This document shows positions 10,472 through 21,077 of a DNA stretch of 39,791 nucleotides, piece after piece (position 1 is the first letter of the stretch; each line of letters opens with the position of its first letter). The notes beneath the pieces are model-generated. The model saw only the letters and a list, made by a program, of their open reading frames with translations, was not told where the DNA came from and did not search any database. A program made the position numbers and the translations under genes. This DNA comes from Desulfobacterales bacterium. Its GTDB lineage: Bacteria; Desulfobacterota; Desulfobacteria; Desulfobacterales; JAHEIW01. The stretch lies in contig JAUVTR010000002.1 of NCBI GenBank assembly GCA_030601425.1, forward strand, positions 1 through 39,791. The letters run 5' to 3'.

Positions 10472-11781
10472 TGATAGGCAGCGGGTTCCAAAATGTTTTT
10501 AAAATACCCGAACTGAAAAAGCGCATTTTTTTCACTTTGGCTTTGCTCGTCGTATACCGGATAGGTGTCCATGTTCCGGTGCCGGGTATCGATACGGCGG
10601 CCCTGGCATCTTTCTTTGCCAGGGCGGAAGGTACCATATTTGGTATCTTTAATATGTTTTCGGGAGGCGCTTTCGAACGGTTGTCCGTTTTTGCCCTTGG
10701 TATCATGCCTTATATCAGTGCCTCCATTATATTACAGCTTTTGACTGTCGTTATTCCGCATCTTGAACAATTAAAAAAAGAAGGCGAGGCCGGGCGAAAA
10801 AAAATTACGCAATATACCCGCTATAGCACCGTTGTTTTAAGCATTATTCAGGGATTTGGTATCAGTGTCGGATTGGAAAGCATGAGTTCACCGGGTGGTG
10901 CTGCGGTGGTGTTGATACCGGGATGGGCATTTCGGCTAATGACGGTAATCACCTTAACGGCAGGTACAGCTTTCATCATGTGGCTGGGGGAGCAAATCAC
11001 CGAGCGCGGAATCGGCAATGGAATTTCCCTGATCATTTTCGCCGGTATCGTTGCTGGGCTACCCGCTGCTGCCGGCAATACGTTTCGCCTGCTTACGACC
11101 GGTGAAATGGGAATTTTTATCGTGTTGATGCTGGTTATTTTTATGGTGCTTGTTGTCGGGTTCATCATATTTGTCGAACAAGGACAGCGCCGAATCCCGG
11201 TTCAATATGCCAAACGTGTGGTGGGGCGAAAAATGTACGGGGGTCAGAGCACTCATCTGCCTCTGAAAATAAATACATCCGGTGTGATTCCGCCGATTTT
11301 TGCTTCATCGATCATCATGTTTCCGGCTACCATAGGCAGTTTTATTAATATTCCCTGGATAAAAAATATTGCTGAAACAATGCGGCCGGGCAATGCGATT
11401 TATGAATTAATGTTTGTCGGATTTATTTTCTTTTTTTGTTATTTTTATACTGCTGTAACTTTTAACCCGGTTGACGTTGCCGAAAATATGAAAAAACACG
11501 GTGGATACATCCCGGGTATACGCCCCGGAAAGCGCACAGCAGATTATATAGACAAGGTATTAACTCGCCTTACGCTTGGTGGGGCCATTTATGTGTCTGC
11601 TGTTTGTGTACTGCCTTCTATTTTAATAACCCGGTTTAATGTTCCATTTTATTTTGGCGGAACGGCGCTGCTTATTGTGGTCGGCGTGGCGATTGACACG
11701 GTTGCGCAAATCGAGTCACACATGCTGAGCCGACACTACGAGGGATTTCTAAAGAAAGGTTCCAGATTAAAAAGCCGGTAA
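10471..11781 (+). CDS. secY: Preprotein translocase subunit SecY
   Basis: SecY motifs ([42 protein letters not shown]-like, [10 protein letters not shown]). Confidence 0.98.
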   Translation: MIGSGFQNVFKIPELKKRIFFTLALLVVYRIGVHVPVPGIDTAALASFFARAEGTIFGIFNMFSGGAFERLSVFALGIMPYISASIILQLLTVVIPHLEQLKKEGEAGRKKITQYTRYSTVVLSIIQGFGISVGLESMSSPGGAAVVLIPGWAFRLMTVITLTAGTAFIMWLGEQITERGIGNGISLIIFAGIVAGLPAAAGNTFRLLTTGEMGIFIVLMLVIFMVLVVGFIIFVEQGQRRIPVQYAKRVVGRKMYGGQSTHLPLKINTSGVIPPIFASSIIMFPATIGSFINIPWIKNIAETMRPGNAIYELMFVGFIFFFCYFYTAVTFNPVDVAENMKKHGGYIPGIRPGKRTADYIDKVLTRLTLGGAIYVSAVCVLPSILITRFNVPFYFGGTALLIVVGVAIDTVAQIESHMLSRHYEGFLKKGSRLKSR

Positions 11782-11831
11782 TCGCCTGCGCTGAAGACCG
11801 GAATTATAAACCCCGGAAACAGGAGTCGCCT

Positions 11832-12050
11832 GTGGCCAAAGAAGAACCGATAGTTGTCGAGGGTATTGTTCTGGAGACATTGCCCAACGCGATGTTCAAG
11901 GTCGAGTTGGAGAACAAACACCAGGTGCTTGCCCATATTTCAGGAAAGATGCGCATGCACTTTATTAAGATTCTGCCTGGAGATAAAGTCACCGTAGAGC
12001 TTTCTCCATACGACCTGACTCGCGGCAGAATAACCTACAGATCGAAATAG
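11832..12050 (+). CDS. infA: Translation initiation factor IF-1 (GTG start)
   Basis: IF-1 [72 protein letters not shown]. Confidence 0.97.
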   Translation: MAKEEPIVVEGIVLETLPNAMFKVELENKHQVLAHISGKMRMHFIKILPGDKVTVELSPYDLTRGRITYRSK

Positions 12051-12058
12051 AACTGGGA

Positions 12059-12124
12059 ATTGGTTATTAGGTATTGGTTTTAGTCATATCTACGAATGCC
12101 GAATACCCAATACCTAATGCCAAT
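12059..12124. repeat. Palindromic word repeat, infA-rpmJ spacer
   Basis: ATTGGTTATTAGGTATTGG ... CCCAATACCTAATGCCAAT. Confidence 0.8.
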
Positions 12125-12143
12125 CTTTAAGGGAGTATTGTTC

Positions 12144-12257
12144 ATGAAGGTTCGAGCATCTGTAAAAAAAATTTGCCCCAAATGTAAAATCATTCGACGG
12201 AAAGGGACCGTGCGGGTGATCTGCGAGAACAAACGACACAAACAGCGGCAGGGATAA
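12144..12257 (+). CDS. rpmJ: 50S ribosomal protein L36 (37 aa; missing from ORF track)
   Basis: Manual translation [37 protein letters not shown]. Confidence 0.96.
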   Translation: MKVRASVKKICPKCKIIRRKGTVRVICENKRHKQRQG

Positions 12258-12270
12258 AGGAGGATAAACA

Positions 12271-12657
12271 TTGGCAAGGATTGCAGGCGTTGACTTACCT
12301 AGAAATAAACGGGTTGAGATCGGTCTGACCTATATTTATGGAATCGGTAAAACCTCATCCAGACAGATACTGAAGAAACTGAATATCGATCCGAATGTGA
12401 AAACCGATCAACTGTCAGATGAGGAAGTCAGTAACATCCGTAAGGTGATCGATGATGTATATAAGGTTGAAGGTGAACTGCGCACCGATGTTTCGATGAA
12501 CATCAAACGCTTGATGGATCTAGGATCTTATCGAGGACTTCGTCATCGCAAATCGCTGCCGGTTCGTGGTCAGCGAACCAGCACCAATGCACGGACGCGA
12601 AAAGGACCGAAGCGGGCTGCTGTTAAAAAGAAAGTCGCCGTCAAACAGAAAAAGTAA
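12271..12657 (+). CDS. rpsM: 30S ribosomal protein S13 (TTG start)
   Basis: [45 protein letters not shown]. Confidence 0.97.
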   Translation: MARIAGVDLPRNKRVEIGLTYIYGIGKTSSRQILKKLNIDPNVKTDQLSDEEVSNIRKVIDDVYKVEGELRTDVSMNIKRLMDLGSYRGLRHRKSLPVRGQRTSTNARTRKGPKRAAVKKKVAVKQKK

Positions 12658-12788
12658 AACGGTTAATAATTGAATATTGAATATTGACGATTGATTATTG
12701 GAGGAATTCTATTATTTTATTTTTTTAAACCTTTCGGTTAAACATTATCTATTCAATAGAAAATTTTCGATCACATGAGGCGAAATTC

Positions 12789-13175
12789 ATGGCCAAAAAA
12801 ACTCGTACGAAAAAAAAGGTAAAGAAAAATATAGCAAACGGCGTTGTTCATATTCAATCAACGTTTAATAATACCATTGTCACCATAACCGATACGGGGG
12901 GAAATGTTGTGGCTTGGTCAAGCGCCGGGGTTCAGGGCTTTAAAGGCTCTCGGAAAAGCACTCCTTTTGCAGCCCAGCTGGCCGCTGAAGACGCCGCCAA
13001 GAAGGCCAAAGAACATGGTATGAAAACCGTGGAGGTATACGTTAAAGGACCCGGACCCGGAAGGGAATCGGCCCTGCGGGCGTTACAGGCGACCGGGTTC
13101 AATGTCGTGATGATTAAAGACGTGACCCCAATTCCTCATAATGGTTGCCGCCCCCCTAAAAGACGCAGAGTTTAA
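12789..13175 (+). CDS. rpsK: 30S ribosomal protein S11
   Basis: S11 motifs ([45 protein letters not shown]). Confidence 0.98.
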   Translation: MAKKTRTKKKVKKNIANGVVHIQSTFNNTIVTITDTGGNVVAWSSAGVQGFKGSRKSTPFAAQLAAEDAAKKAKEHGMKTVEVYVKGPGPGRESALRALQATGFNVVMIKDVTPIPHNGCRPPKRRRV

Positions 13176-13290
13176 TTTAGCTAATTAGTTGAAACGTTAA
13201 ATAGTCAAATAGTTTTAAAGGAAGATATCTTCAATTACGATTTAACCATTCCTTGAATTAACCATTTGACGAAACAAAAGGGAGGATCAT

Positions 13291-13920
13291 TTGGCAAGAT
13301 ATAAAGATTCGGTGTGTCGGCATTGCCGGCGCGAAAATATAAAATTGTACCTTAAGGGAGACCGCTGCTATTCAGATAAATGTGCATTTGATCGACGCTC
13401 ATACCCACCCGGTCAACATGGTGAGCGCCGGGGGAGAAAAATTTCTGATTACGGTATCCAGTTACGGGAAAAACAGAAAGTCAAACGGATGTATGGGCTT
13501 TCTGAAAAGCAATTCCACCTGTTTTTTGAAAGGGCCGAGCGTCTCAGGGGCATAACCGGTACGAATCTGCTCGAATTGCTGGAACGGCGTTTGGATAATG
13601 TCGTTTATCGGCTGGGTTTTGCAAACTCGCGTGCTCAAGGCCGTCAATTTGTTCTTCATAATCATTTTCTGGTTAATGGTAAGAAGGTCAACATTCCGTC
13701 TTTTTTGGTCAAAGTGGGCGATTCAGTTGAGTTAAAGGAGAAGAGCAAAAAGGTTTCTGCAATTGCGGATTCTCTGGGAGCGGTCGTGCGCAGAGGTGTA
13801 CCCCAGTGGCTGGAACTTGAAAAAGAAAAGCACAAAGGCGCCGTGAACGGCTTCCCTGTGCGAGAGGATATTACGATGCCGATTCAAGAACAGTTGATTG
13901 TCGAGCTTTATTCCAAGTAA
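13291..13920 (+). CDS. rpsD: 30S ribosomal protein S4 (TTG start)
   Basis: S4 motifs; N-terminal [28 protein letters not shown] Cys-containing segment. Confidence 0.97.
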   Translation: MARYKDSVCRHCRRENIKLYLKGDRCYSDKCAFDRRSYPPGQHGERRGRKISDYGIQLREKQKVKRMYGLSEKQFHLFFERAERLRGITGTNLLELLERRLDNVVYRLGFANSRAQGRQFVLHNHFLVNGKKVNIPSFLVKVGDSVELKEKSKKVSAIADSLGAVVRRGVPQWLELEKEKHKGAVNGFPVREDITMPIQEQLIVELYSK

Positions 13921-13931
13921 TAGGTGCGACG

Positions 13932-13969
13932 GATTAAAGATTGTGGCTGGCGGACTCCGCCCTTTAATC
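13932..13969. repeat. Nested hairpin, rpsD-rpoA spacer
   Basis: GATTAAAG ... CTTTAATC enclosing GGCGG-ACT-CCGCC. Confidence 0.8.
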
Positions 13970-14006
13970 GATTATCCAAAAACTTTATCAATTTGGAGAG
14001 AAGAAA

Positions 14007-15026
14007 ATGTCATCTGAGGAACTGATGTATGCTAACTGGCAGCATATGATAAAGCCAGAAAAAATTCAGGTCAGCAGCAACCCATCCTATGGCAAGTTTG
14101 TCTGTGAACCGCTGGAAAGAGGCTTTGGGATCACGATCGGAAATTCATTAAGAAGGATCATACTGTCATCCTTATACGGTGCTGCTATAACGTCGGTTAA
14201 GTTTGACGGTGTCATGCATGAGTTCAGCGTTATCCCGGGGGTTCTGGAAGATGTCTCCGAGATTATTCTCAATCTCAAAGAAGTGCGCTTTAAGATTAGC
14301 GACGCTGAGCCCAAGACAGTGCGAATTGAAGCCTCAGGAGGAAGCGAAGTTACAGCCGGCGATATCATTAGTGATGACGGGAAATGTGAAGTGCTCAATC
14401 CCAAGAACCACATCGCGAGCCTTTCCGGAAAAGGGAAATTAAATATGAGTATGACTGTTAATCTCGGCAAAGGATACTCTCTGGCCGAGTCGAATAAAGA
14501 TGAAGAGGCGCCTGCCGGTACCATACCGATTGATGCCGTCTATTCGCCGATCAAGCGCGTTAATTATGTGGTGGGAAACGCTCGTGTCGGTCAGCGTACT
14601 GACTATGATAAACTCACGATGGAGATTTGGACTGATGGCAGCATTCTGCCTGAAGATGCCGTGGCTTACGCAGCCAAGATCTTAAAAGAGCAAATGACTA
14701 TGTTCATTAATTTTGATGAGGCACTAGAACCGCAACCTGAGGAAAAAGCTAAAGATAGGGAAAGGCCGAAGGTCAACGAAAATCTGTATCGAAGCGTCGA
14801 GGAGCTCGAACTTTCTGTTCGGAGTGCCAACTGCCTGAAAAATGCAGATATCAATAAGATCTGGCAATTGGTCAGCAAAACTGAAACAGAAATGCTCAAA
14901 ACAAAAAACTTCGGCCGGAAGTCGTTAAATGAGATTAAAGAGGTGTTGTCCGAAATGGGCCTGTCCCTTGGGATTAAGCTTGAAGGGTTTACGCCGCCTG
15001 CAGAAGACAATGAAGAAGGAGAGTAG
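14007..15026 (+). CDS. rpoA: DNA-directed RNA polymerase subunit alpha
   Basis: RpoA motifs ([25 protein letters not shown]-like; alpha-[31 protein letters not shown]). Confidence 0.98.
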   Translation: MSSEELMYANWQHMIKPEKIQVSSNPSYGKFVCEPLERGFGITIGNSLRRIILSSLYGAAITSVKFDGVMHEFSVIPGVLEDVSEIILNLKEVRFKISDAEPKTVRIEASGGSEVTAGDIISDDGKCEVLNPKNHIASLSGKGKLNMSMTVNLGKGYSLAESNKDEEAPAGTIPIDAVYSPIKRVNYVVGNARVGQRTDYDKLTMEIWTDGSILPEDAVAYAAKILKEQMTMFINFDEALEPQPEEKAKDRERPKVNENLYRSVEELELSVRSANCLKNADINKIWQLVSKTETEMLKTKNFGRKSLNEIKEVLSEMGLSLGIKLEGFTPPAEDNEEGE

Positions 15027-15034
15027 TCGGCCAT

Positions 15035-15739
15035 ATGAGACATCGAAAAGCTAGCTTGAAACTGAATCGAACCACGAGCCATCGGCAGGCGATGTTCCGG
15101 AATATGGTTACGTCGCTGTTTAAGCATGAGCGTATTCGGACGACAGGCGTCAAAGCCAAAGAATTACGGCGTTGGGCCGATCACATAATCACCTTGGCCA
15201 AACGGGGTGATTTGCATGCAAGACGTCAAGCTTTATCCATTATCAGGGAAAAAGACGTAGTGCATAAATTGTTTTCCGAAGCCAATGAACGATTTGGCAA
15301 CTCGGCCGGAGGCTACACCCGGATTGTGAAGCTGGGGAGACGGGCGGGTGATGCGGCTCCCATGTCTCTGATAGAACTGGTGGTTCCTGAAACCGGCGTA
15401 AAGAAAAAAACCAAAAAGAAAGCGGGAAAATCCGCGGCTGAGAAAAAGAAAACGAAAGTCGATAAGAAAGCAGAAGCCGAAACCAAGGAAGAAAAGAAAA
15501 CACCAACCCGAGAAGAGGAAAAGGGTGAAGTAAAGAAGAAACCGCCTGCCAAAAAGAAAGCGGAAGAGGAAAAACCGAAAAAGGCATCCAGGGAAAATGC
15601 TGACTCGAATAAATCAGATAAAAAAGAAAGGCTGCCGGCCGAAAAGAAATCCGCAGAAGCCAAGAATGAAGAAAAAGTCGAAGACAAACCCAAGCGAGCT
15701 TCCAAAAAGAAAAGCGAAAAGGACGCCAACACAACTTAG
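15035..15739 (+). CDS. rplQ: 50S ribosomal protein L17 with about 114-residue K/E/A-rich C-terminal extension
   Basis: L17 core [37 protein letters not shown]...LIELVVPE, then low-complexity tail to residue 234. Confidence 0.95.
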   Translation: MRHRKASLKLNRTTSHRQAMFRNMVTSLFKHERIRTTGVKAKELRRWADHIITLAKRGDLHARRQALSIIREKDVVHKLFSEANERFGNSAGGYTRIVKLGRRAGDAAPMSLIELVVPETGVKKKTKKKAGKSAAEKKKTKVDKKAEAETKEEKKTPTREEEKGEVKKKPPAKKKAEEEKPKKASRENADSNKSDKKERLPAEKKSAEAKNEEKVEDKPKRASKKKSEKDANTT

Positions 15740-15770
15740 ACTGAACGTCTTACGGAAAACCGCTCAACAG

Positions 15771-15804
15771 GACCTTGTGGATATATTCTGCAAGGTCTTT
15801 TTTT
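15771..15804 (+). terminator. Rho-independent terminator downstream of rplQ
   Basis: GACCTTG (15771-15777) / CAAGGTC (15791-15797) stem followed by T7. Confidence 0.85.
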
Positions 15805-15819
15805 ATGATTTCTAAGAGT

Positions 15820-16791
15820 TTAGGCACTTTTAATTTTATTCAGAGCTTCCTGGGCGGCCTCTAGCACTTCAGGATCATAGTCGCCATTTAAAATAACCTG
15901 CAACTGAGGTAAAATTTCTGTGCGCTTCAACTGGCCGAAAAGATACAATAAATCTCCCTTTACCCGATCATCAACCTTGTGAAAACGTTCCCAAAGGGGC
16001 TTGAGGATCTGGGTCGCTAGATCCAGGTTGTTTTCAACGAGTTCTTCCATCACGACCATCGCTCCCAGACGAACCGGCCATTTCGGATGGGCTAAAACCT
16101 CATAAAAAGCTGGGAAAATTTGTACTTTTTCCAACATCATGGCTGCCAGCGCGCCGGCTTTGCCTTCCTTTAACATCATTTCCAGTGATACCGGACCCAG
16201 CATACTGGGGTCGCGGTTTTTCATGACATCAACAATTTCGTTTATCTGAAACGATCCGGACCAGCGGAAGTGATCTTCAAGAATCAACGTGGGCACGGAT
16301 TGAATGTTTTCCATTTCTGCAAGTTCGGGAAAATACATGGCATCGATCACAGTTAAGCGAATGTTGCTGTTTAAGGTGAGCAGGGGAAGCAGCTGACGCA
16401 CTGCTTCCGGGCAAAATTTGCATTGCGGCGAAATGTAAATCATTAAACTTGTGGGTAATTCAACTTTTGTAAGTCGAGCATATGTCGCTTCATCAATCCG
16501 CGCCGTATTCGAATCGAGCAGATTAAGGGCGTCTATGAAAGGCGCTACTTCAGTGCCTGCAGGAACCGCCTGATAGCGTAACCCGTTGTGAATCTTAATT
16601 GCCGGAACCTCATCCGCGTCGCCATCCTCTTTTTTTACGTGAATTTTAGGCACCAGTTGTGTGAGTCTGTCGCAAAATTGCCTAATGGTGCGGCTTTTTT
16701 CATGATCGCTTTCAATAAGACCGATTTGGACCTCTTTTGACAGCGTATCATTTAGCGTCAAAATTTGCTTTTTTTCGTGCGGTGTCATCAC
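15820..16791 (-). CDS. Thioredoxin-fold protein (AhpF-N/PDO-like, CKFC motif) with C-terminal HEAT-like repeats
   Basis: LMIYISPQCKFCPEAVRQLLPL, VPTLIL cis-Pro-like motif; C-terminal WPVRLGAMVVMEEL... and DPEVLEAAQEALNKI helical repeats. Confidence 0.75.
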   Translation of the reverse strand: MMTPHEKKQILTLNDTLSKEVQIGLIESDHEKSRTIRQFCDRLTQLVPKIHVKKEDGDADEVPAIKIHNGLRYQAVPAGTEVAPFIDALNLLDSNTARIDEATYARLTKVELPTSLMIYISPQCKFCPEAVRQLLPLLTLNSNIRLTVIDAMYFPELAEMENIQSVPTLILEDHFRWSGSFQINEIVDVMKNRDPSMLGPVSLEMMLKEGKAGALAAMMLEKVQIFPAFYEVLAHPKWPVRLGAMVVMEELVENNLDLATQILKPLWERFHKVDDRVKGDLLYLFGQLKRTEILPQLQVILNGDYDPEVLEAAQEALNKIKSA

Positions 16792-16796
16792 TATTA

Positions 16797-16952
16797 AAGG
16801 TGTCAGGTGTCGGGTTCCAAATTCCAGTGGTTTCAGGTTTCTGTGTTCAGGTGTCAGTTACCTTGAGGATGCGCACGGTTAGCCGTTGGAGATTAGAGGC
16901 ATGTTTTTCTGACACCTGACACCAGACACCTGAAACCTACTACCTGAAACCC
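16797..16952. repeat. Palindromic word repeat (AGGTGTCAGG words)
   Basis: AGGTGTCAGGTGTCGGG...TTTCAGG...CAGGTGTCAG ... CTGACACCTGACACCAGACACCTGAAACC. Confidence 0.85.
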
Positions 16953-17247
16953 GATAGTTAAAAACCTGTGTAAAAGATATGTGTAAAGTAGGACAAGAAA
17001 GGCCCATGTATTATAAGATGTCTTGTAATGCAAGATTTAATTCATAGTTTAAGTGTGTATAAAATGCCGAAAAGATATGATAAGTGGGTGGGTTGCCACG
17101 TCACGGCAAGGCATTTCTTGACTTGGCGCTTTCTCTAATGATATAGGCCGTAGGGATACGCTAACCCGCCGGCTTTTCGATAGTTTATTTAACTCGGTTT
17201 ATAAAACCGGAAACAGCCGCTCTTTGTAGAAAGGAGAAATCGACAAA

Positions 17248-17757
17248 ATGGATCCTGAAAGCCTGTTGAAAGATAAAATTGTACTGGCGGTAGATGATGA
17301 AGTCGACGTTACCGCTACCGTCGAAGAGGTATTGGACATGTGCCTGGTGCGGAAAGCCAATGATTATGATACGGCGCGCCAACTCCTGATGAGTTACACT
17401 TTTGATATTGTTATCCTGGACATCATGGGGGTGAATGGCTTCGAACTTTTAAAGACATCGGTAAAAAGGGGGTTTCCAACCGTAATGCTTACCGCCTATG
17501 CACTGACACCTGAGGCACTGGAAAAATCTATTAAACTGGGGGCCGTTTCTTTTTTGCCAAAGGAAAAAATGAGCGAACTGGATGAATTTATAGCCGATGT
17601 TGTCCTTAAAGGCGGCCAGCCGGTCTGGGAAAAGCTTTTTGATAAACTTGGAGACTTTTTTAATAAACGCTTTGGACCGGACTGGAAACAACGCAACAAA
17701 TTTTTCGAAGACTTCGAGCAATCCCTTGAACAAAGCAAACAGCAAGATTCCGGCTAA
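17248..17757 (+). CDS. Response regulator receiver-domain protein
   Basis: VLAVDDE, VILDIMG phospho-Asp region, MLTAYA, SFLPKEK. Confidence 0.9.
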   Translation: MDPESLLKDKIVLAVDDEVDVTATVEEVLDMCLVRKANDYDTARQLLMSYTFDIVILDIMGVNGFELLKTSVKRGFPTVMLTAYALTPEALEKSIKLGAVSFLPKEKMSELDEFIADVVLKGGQPVWEKLFDKLGDFFNKRFGPDWKQRNKFFEDFEQSLEQSKQQDSG

Positions 17758-17865
17758 GGGTGTCTCTGAGATTTTTACCCGAATTCTGATAACGAGTAAC
17801 TTCTCTAAATACCCGATTCACGCATATCAGGGGAAAGAATCCCGTTCAAAATCAAATATTTTCTC

Positions 17866-17896
17866 TTGACAATAAACCGAGTGGCTGTGGTATAGA
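17866..17896 (+). promoter_or_regulatory. Possible sigma70-type promoter for livK
   Basis: TTGACA (17866-17871), 19-nt spacer, TATAGA (17891-17896). Confidence 0.45.
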
Positions 17897-17968
17897 TTGT
17901 GAATCATTTTGGGAAATGAATAGGGTTTAGTTATTAGAGATTTCTAATTTAAAAAGGAGGGTAAATCT

Positions 17969-19132
17969 ATGTCGAAAAAAATCACAGTATTAGTACTGGT
18001 CTGTCTATTTGGCATCGGGGTGGTAATTACGCCGGCATTGGCAGATTCTTATAAGATCGGGGCTGTTTTTGCGGTTACCGGCCGTGCCTCATTTTTGGGG
18101 GATCCTGAGAAAAAAACTGCCGTAATGGTTGCCGATCAAATCAATAAGGCCGGCGGCATCGGTGGGAAAAAATTGGAACTCATCGTTTATGACACCGAGG
18201 GAGATGCCACCAAAGCCAATCTGGCTGTCAAAAAACTGATCAACCAGGATAAGGTTTGCGCGGTGATCGGTCCTTCCTTAAGTGGTACCTCCATGGCGGT
18301 TGTGCCCCTGGCGGCGCAATACAAGACCCCTTTGATTTCAGTGGCTGCCAGCTATAAGATTACCTGGGATGACAAGGCCAATAAAGCCCGCCACTGGGTT
18401 TTTAAAACGCCTCAGACCGACACCATGGCGGTGGAAGCCATTTACACCCACCTTAAAAAGCGTGGGATTAATAAAATCGCCATTATGAGCGTTACCTCTG
18501 GCTTCGGCAAAAGCGGACACGGTGAGCTTGTCCGGCTGGCTCCGCAATATGGGATGAATATTGTGGCAGATGAATTTTACGGCCCCAAAGACACGGATAT
18601 GACCGCCCAGCTGACAAAGGTCAAGGGCCTGGCGCCCAAAGCCATTGTTAATTGGTCCATCGGCCCAACCCAGGTTGTGATTTTGCGCAACTGGAAAGAT
18701 CTGGGGATGACCTCAATTCCATTTTATCAGAGCCATGGTTTTGGAAGCCGCAAGAACATCGAATTGGCTGCCGGTGCGGCCGAAGGTGTCTACACTCCGC
18801 TGGGTGCCATCAATGTCGCTGAGATTTTGCCGACAAGTCACGTTCAAAAAAACGTCACCATGCAGTTTTTTAATGATTATTCGGCTAGATACAAAGAGCC
18901 CTTAAGCTCATTTGGCGGGCACTCCTGGGATGCGATGCATATGGTGATAAAGGCTCTCAGAGCCGTCGGCTGTAACCGGACCGCCATCCGAGACTTTTTA
19001 GAAAATAATACGGCCGGCTTTGTAGGCCAGCATGGCGTCTTTAATTATTCACAAAAGGATCACATCGGGCTTGACAAAGACGCCTTTTTGATGATTGTTG
19101 TCAAAAATGGCGATTGGGCACTGGCACAGTAA
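17969..19132 (+). CDS. livK: Branched-chain amino acid-type ABC transporter substrate-binding protein
   Basis: Signal peptide then YKIGAVFAVTGRASFLGDPEKKTAVMVADQINKAGGIGGKKLELIVYDTEGD; first gene of a liv cluster. Confidence 0.92.
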   Translation: MSKKITVLVLVCLFGIGVVITPALADSYKIGAVFAVTGRASFLGDPEKKTAVMVADQINKAGGIGGKKLELIVYDTEGDATKANLAVKKLINQDKVCAVIGPSLSGTSMAVVPLAAQYKTPLISVAASYKITWDDKANKARHWVFKTPQTDTMAVEAIYTHLKKRGINKIAIMSVTSGFGKSGHGELVRLAPQYGMNIVADEFYGPKDTDMTAQLTKVKGLAPKAIVNWSIGPTQVVILRNWKDLGMTSIPFYQSHGFGSRKNIELAAGAAEGVYTPLGAINVAEILPTSHVQKNVTMQFFNDYSARYKEPLSSFGGHSWDAMHMVIKALRAVGCNRTAIRDFLENNTAGFVGQHGVFNYSQKDHIGLDKDAFLMIVVKNGDWALAQ

Positions 19133-19163
19133 CACCAATAACATAACTATTTACAATCCTTGT

Positions 19164-19195
19164 GAGGGTGGTTATCGTTCACCACCCTCGCTTTT
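19164..19195 (+). terminator. Terminator/attenuator between livK and livH
   Basis: GAGGGTGGT (19164-19172) / ACCACCCTC (19181-19189) perfect 9-bp stem then GCTTTTT. Confidence 0.8.
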
Positions 19196-19211
19196 TATGA
19201 AGCATTGACCC

Positions 19212-20114
19212 ATGGAAAAAATTACCTTTGCAAGCCAGCTAATGCAGTATCTGATCACCGGCCTCACGGTTGGCAGCATATATGCCATGGTGGCCATTGG
19301 TTTTAATATTATCTACAATGTGACCGAAATCATCAATTTCGCCCAGGGTGAATTTGTTATGCTGGGCGGTTTGATCATGGTCTTTTTACATGTTGCGGCC
19401 GGGTTGCCTCTACTGGCGGCATTCCCGCTAACCATTATCCTTGTCACTTTAGCGGGTATGCTGCTGGATCGTTTAGCCATCAGCCCCATTCGTCAGCCAT
19501 CGGTTCTGACGCTGATTATCGCAACCATTGGCGCCTCTATTATCATTAAAGGCATTGCCATGTTTATCTGGGGCAAAGACCCCTTTGATCTTCCCGCCTT
19601 TTCAGGGCGAAATCCAATCCATCTCATGGGGGCCGTAATTCAGCCTCAATACCTCTGGGTCGGTGGTTTCTTAATTATTATCGTTATTTTATTAACATTC
19701 TTTTTCGAAAAGACCATCATCGGCAAAGCCATGAGTGCCTGTGCAGAAAATCCCGATGCTGCCAGCCTGGTCGGCATAAATGTTAAGCACATGATTTTAT
19801 TATCCTTTTCGCTCTCAGCCGCTATCGGTGCTGTCGCTGGAATCACCATAACGCCGATCTCTTTGATGGAATACGACCGCGGTGCCATGCTGGCCATAAA
19901 GGGATTTGGTGCCGTTGTCCTGGGAGGTCTGGGTAGTTTTCCGGGTGCCATTCTGGGGGGGTTGATCCTGGGGACGATTGAATCTTTTGGGGCCGGCCTT
20001 ATTCATTCGGGGTACAAAGATGCTTTTGCTTTGATTGTGCTTTTGGCCGTTTTGTTCATAAGACCCAGCGGACTGCTGGGAAGCGTTGAGGTCAGTAAGT
20101 TCAAAAGGTTTTAA
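19212..20114 (+). CDS. livH: Branched-chain amino acid-type ABC transporter permease
   Basis: LTVGSIYAMVAIGFNIIYNVTEIINFAQGEFVMLGG. Confidence 0.93.
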   Translation: MEKITFASQLMQYLITGLTVGSIYAMVAIGFNIIYNVTEIINFAQGEFVMLGGLIMVFLHVAAGLPLLAAFPLTIILVTLAGMLLDRLAISPIRQPSVLTLIIATIGASIIIKGIAMFIWGKDPFDLPAFSGRNPIHLMGAVIQPQYLWVGGFLIIIVILLTFFFEKTIIGKAMSACAENPDAASLVGINVKHMILLSFSLSAAIGAVAGITITPISLMEYDRGAMLAIKGFGAVVLGGLGSFPGAILGGLILGTIESFGAGLIHSGYKDAFALIVLLAVLFIRPSGLLGSVEVSKFKRF

Positions 20115-20116
20115 AT

Positions 20117-21070
20117 ATGCTAAGGATTGGCAAATTACCGATAACCTTTTTTGCACTGTTCATCATTGTTTTTCCGTGGATTGCACGCGTAATTCCAGGG
20201 ATTGGACATTATCCCGATCTCTTGATTTTTGCCGGGATTTATTGTCTGATGACCATGGGTCTTAGCCTGTTGCTGGGTTACACCGGACAGATATCGCTTG
20301 GCCAGGCCGCTTTTTACGGTATCGGGGCTTATGTATCCGCTATTCTGACAACCACTTACGGTCTGAACCCCTGGCTCTGTATGATAATTGGCATGATTGT
20401 CGCTGCGATCGTGGCAATAATGGTGGGCGTGCCCGCCCTGAAACTCAGAGGACACTATCTGGCCATGGCAACGCTGGCCTTCGGGATCATTGTGTTTATT
20501 ATCTTCAATGAAGAAGTAGAGTGGACCGGAGGCCCCGACGGGATGAGCGGTATTCCGGGCTTAAGTGTATTTGGATTTAATTTTGATACCACCGAAAAAT
20601 ACTATTATCTGGTTTGGTTTTTTGTATATGCCGCCTTTATATTTACAATTAATGTCATTCAGTCTCGCTCGGGACGGGCGTTAAGAGCTATCCACGCGAG
20701 CGAAGCGGCTTCCAATGCCATGGGGATCGATGTTTCACGGTTTAAGATAATGGTTTTTGTCTATTCGGCCATTTTGGCCTCGTTGGCCGGGAGCCTCTAT
20801 GCCCATCGTCTTAACTTTATCAATCCCACCACTTTTGATCTTTTCTTTTCGATAAAACTGCTGATTATGATCGCTCTGGGCGGTATGCATGACATTTGGG
20901 GAGCTATTATCGGCGCATTTTTAATCACTTTTTTAAGTTTCGAATGGCTGCATTTTTTTGGAGAATTTGAGGTGATTGTTTATGGTGTCATTCTACTTTT
21001 GATCATCATATTTTTACCACACGGGCTTGCGGGAATACCCCACATTGTTAAAGGCTGGTTAAGGAGATAG
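20117..21070 (+). CDS. livM: Branched-chain amino acid-type ABC transporter permease
   Basis: LMTMGLSLLLGYTGQISLGQAAFYGIGAYVSAIL. Confidence 0.93.
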   Translation: MLRIGKLPITFFALFIIVFPWIARVIPGIGHYPDLLIFAGIYCLMTMGLSLLLGYTGQISLGQAAFYGIGAYVSAILTTTYGLNPWLCMIIGMIVAAIVAIMVGVPALKLRGHYLAMATLAFGIIVFIIFNEEVEWTGGPDGMSGIPGLSVFGFNFDTTEKYYYLVWFFVYAAFIFTINVIQSRSGRALRAIHASEAASNAMGIDVSRFKIMVFVYSAILASLAGSLYAHRLNFINPTTFDLFFSIKLLIMIALGGMHDIWGAIIGAFLITFLSFEWLHFFGEFEVIVYGVILLLIIIFLPHGLAGIPHIVKGWLRR

Positions 21071-21077
21071 GCATTCT

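Noticed and set aside
15243-15734. Long antisense ORFs (15243-15734, 15313-15732) opposite the rplQ tail, rich in Phe/Ser/Leu
   Set aside because: Mirror of the AAG/GAA-rich low-complexity L17 tail; no RBS or recognisable domain
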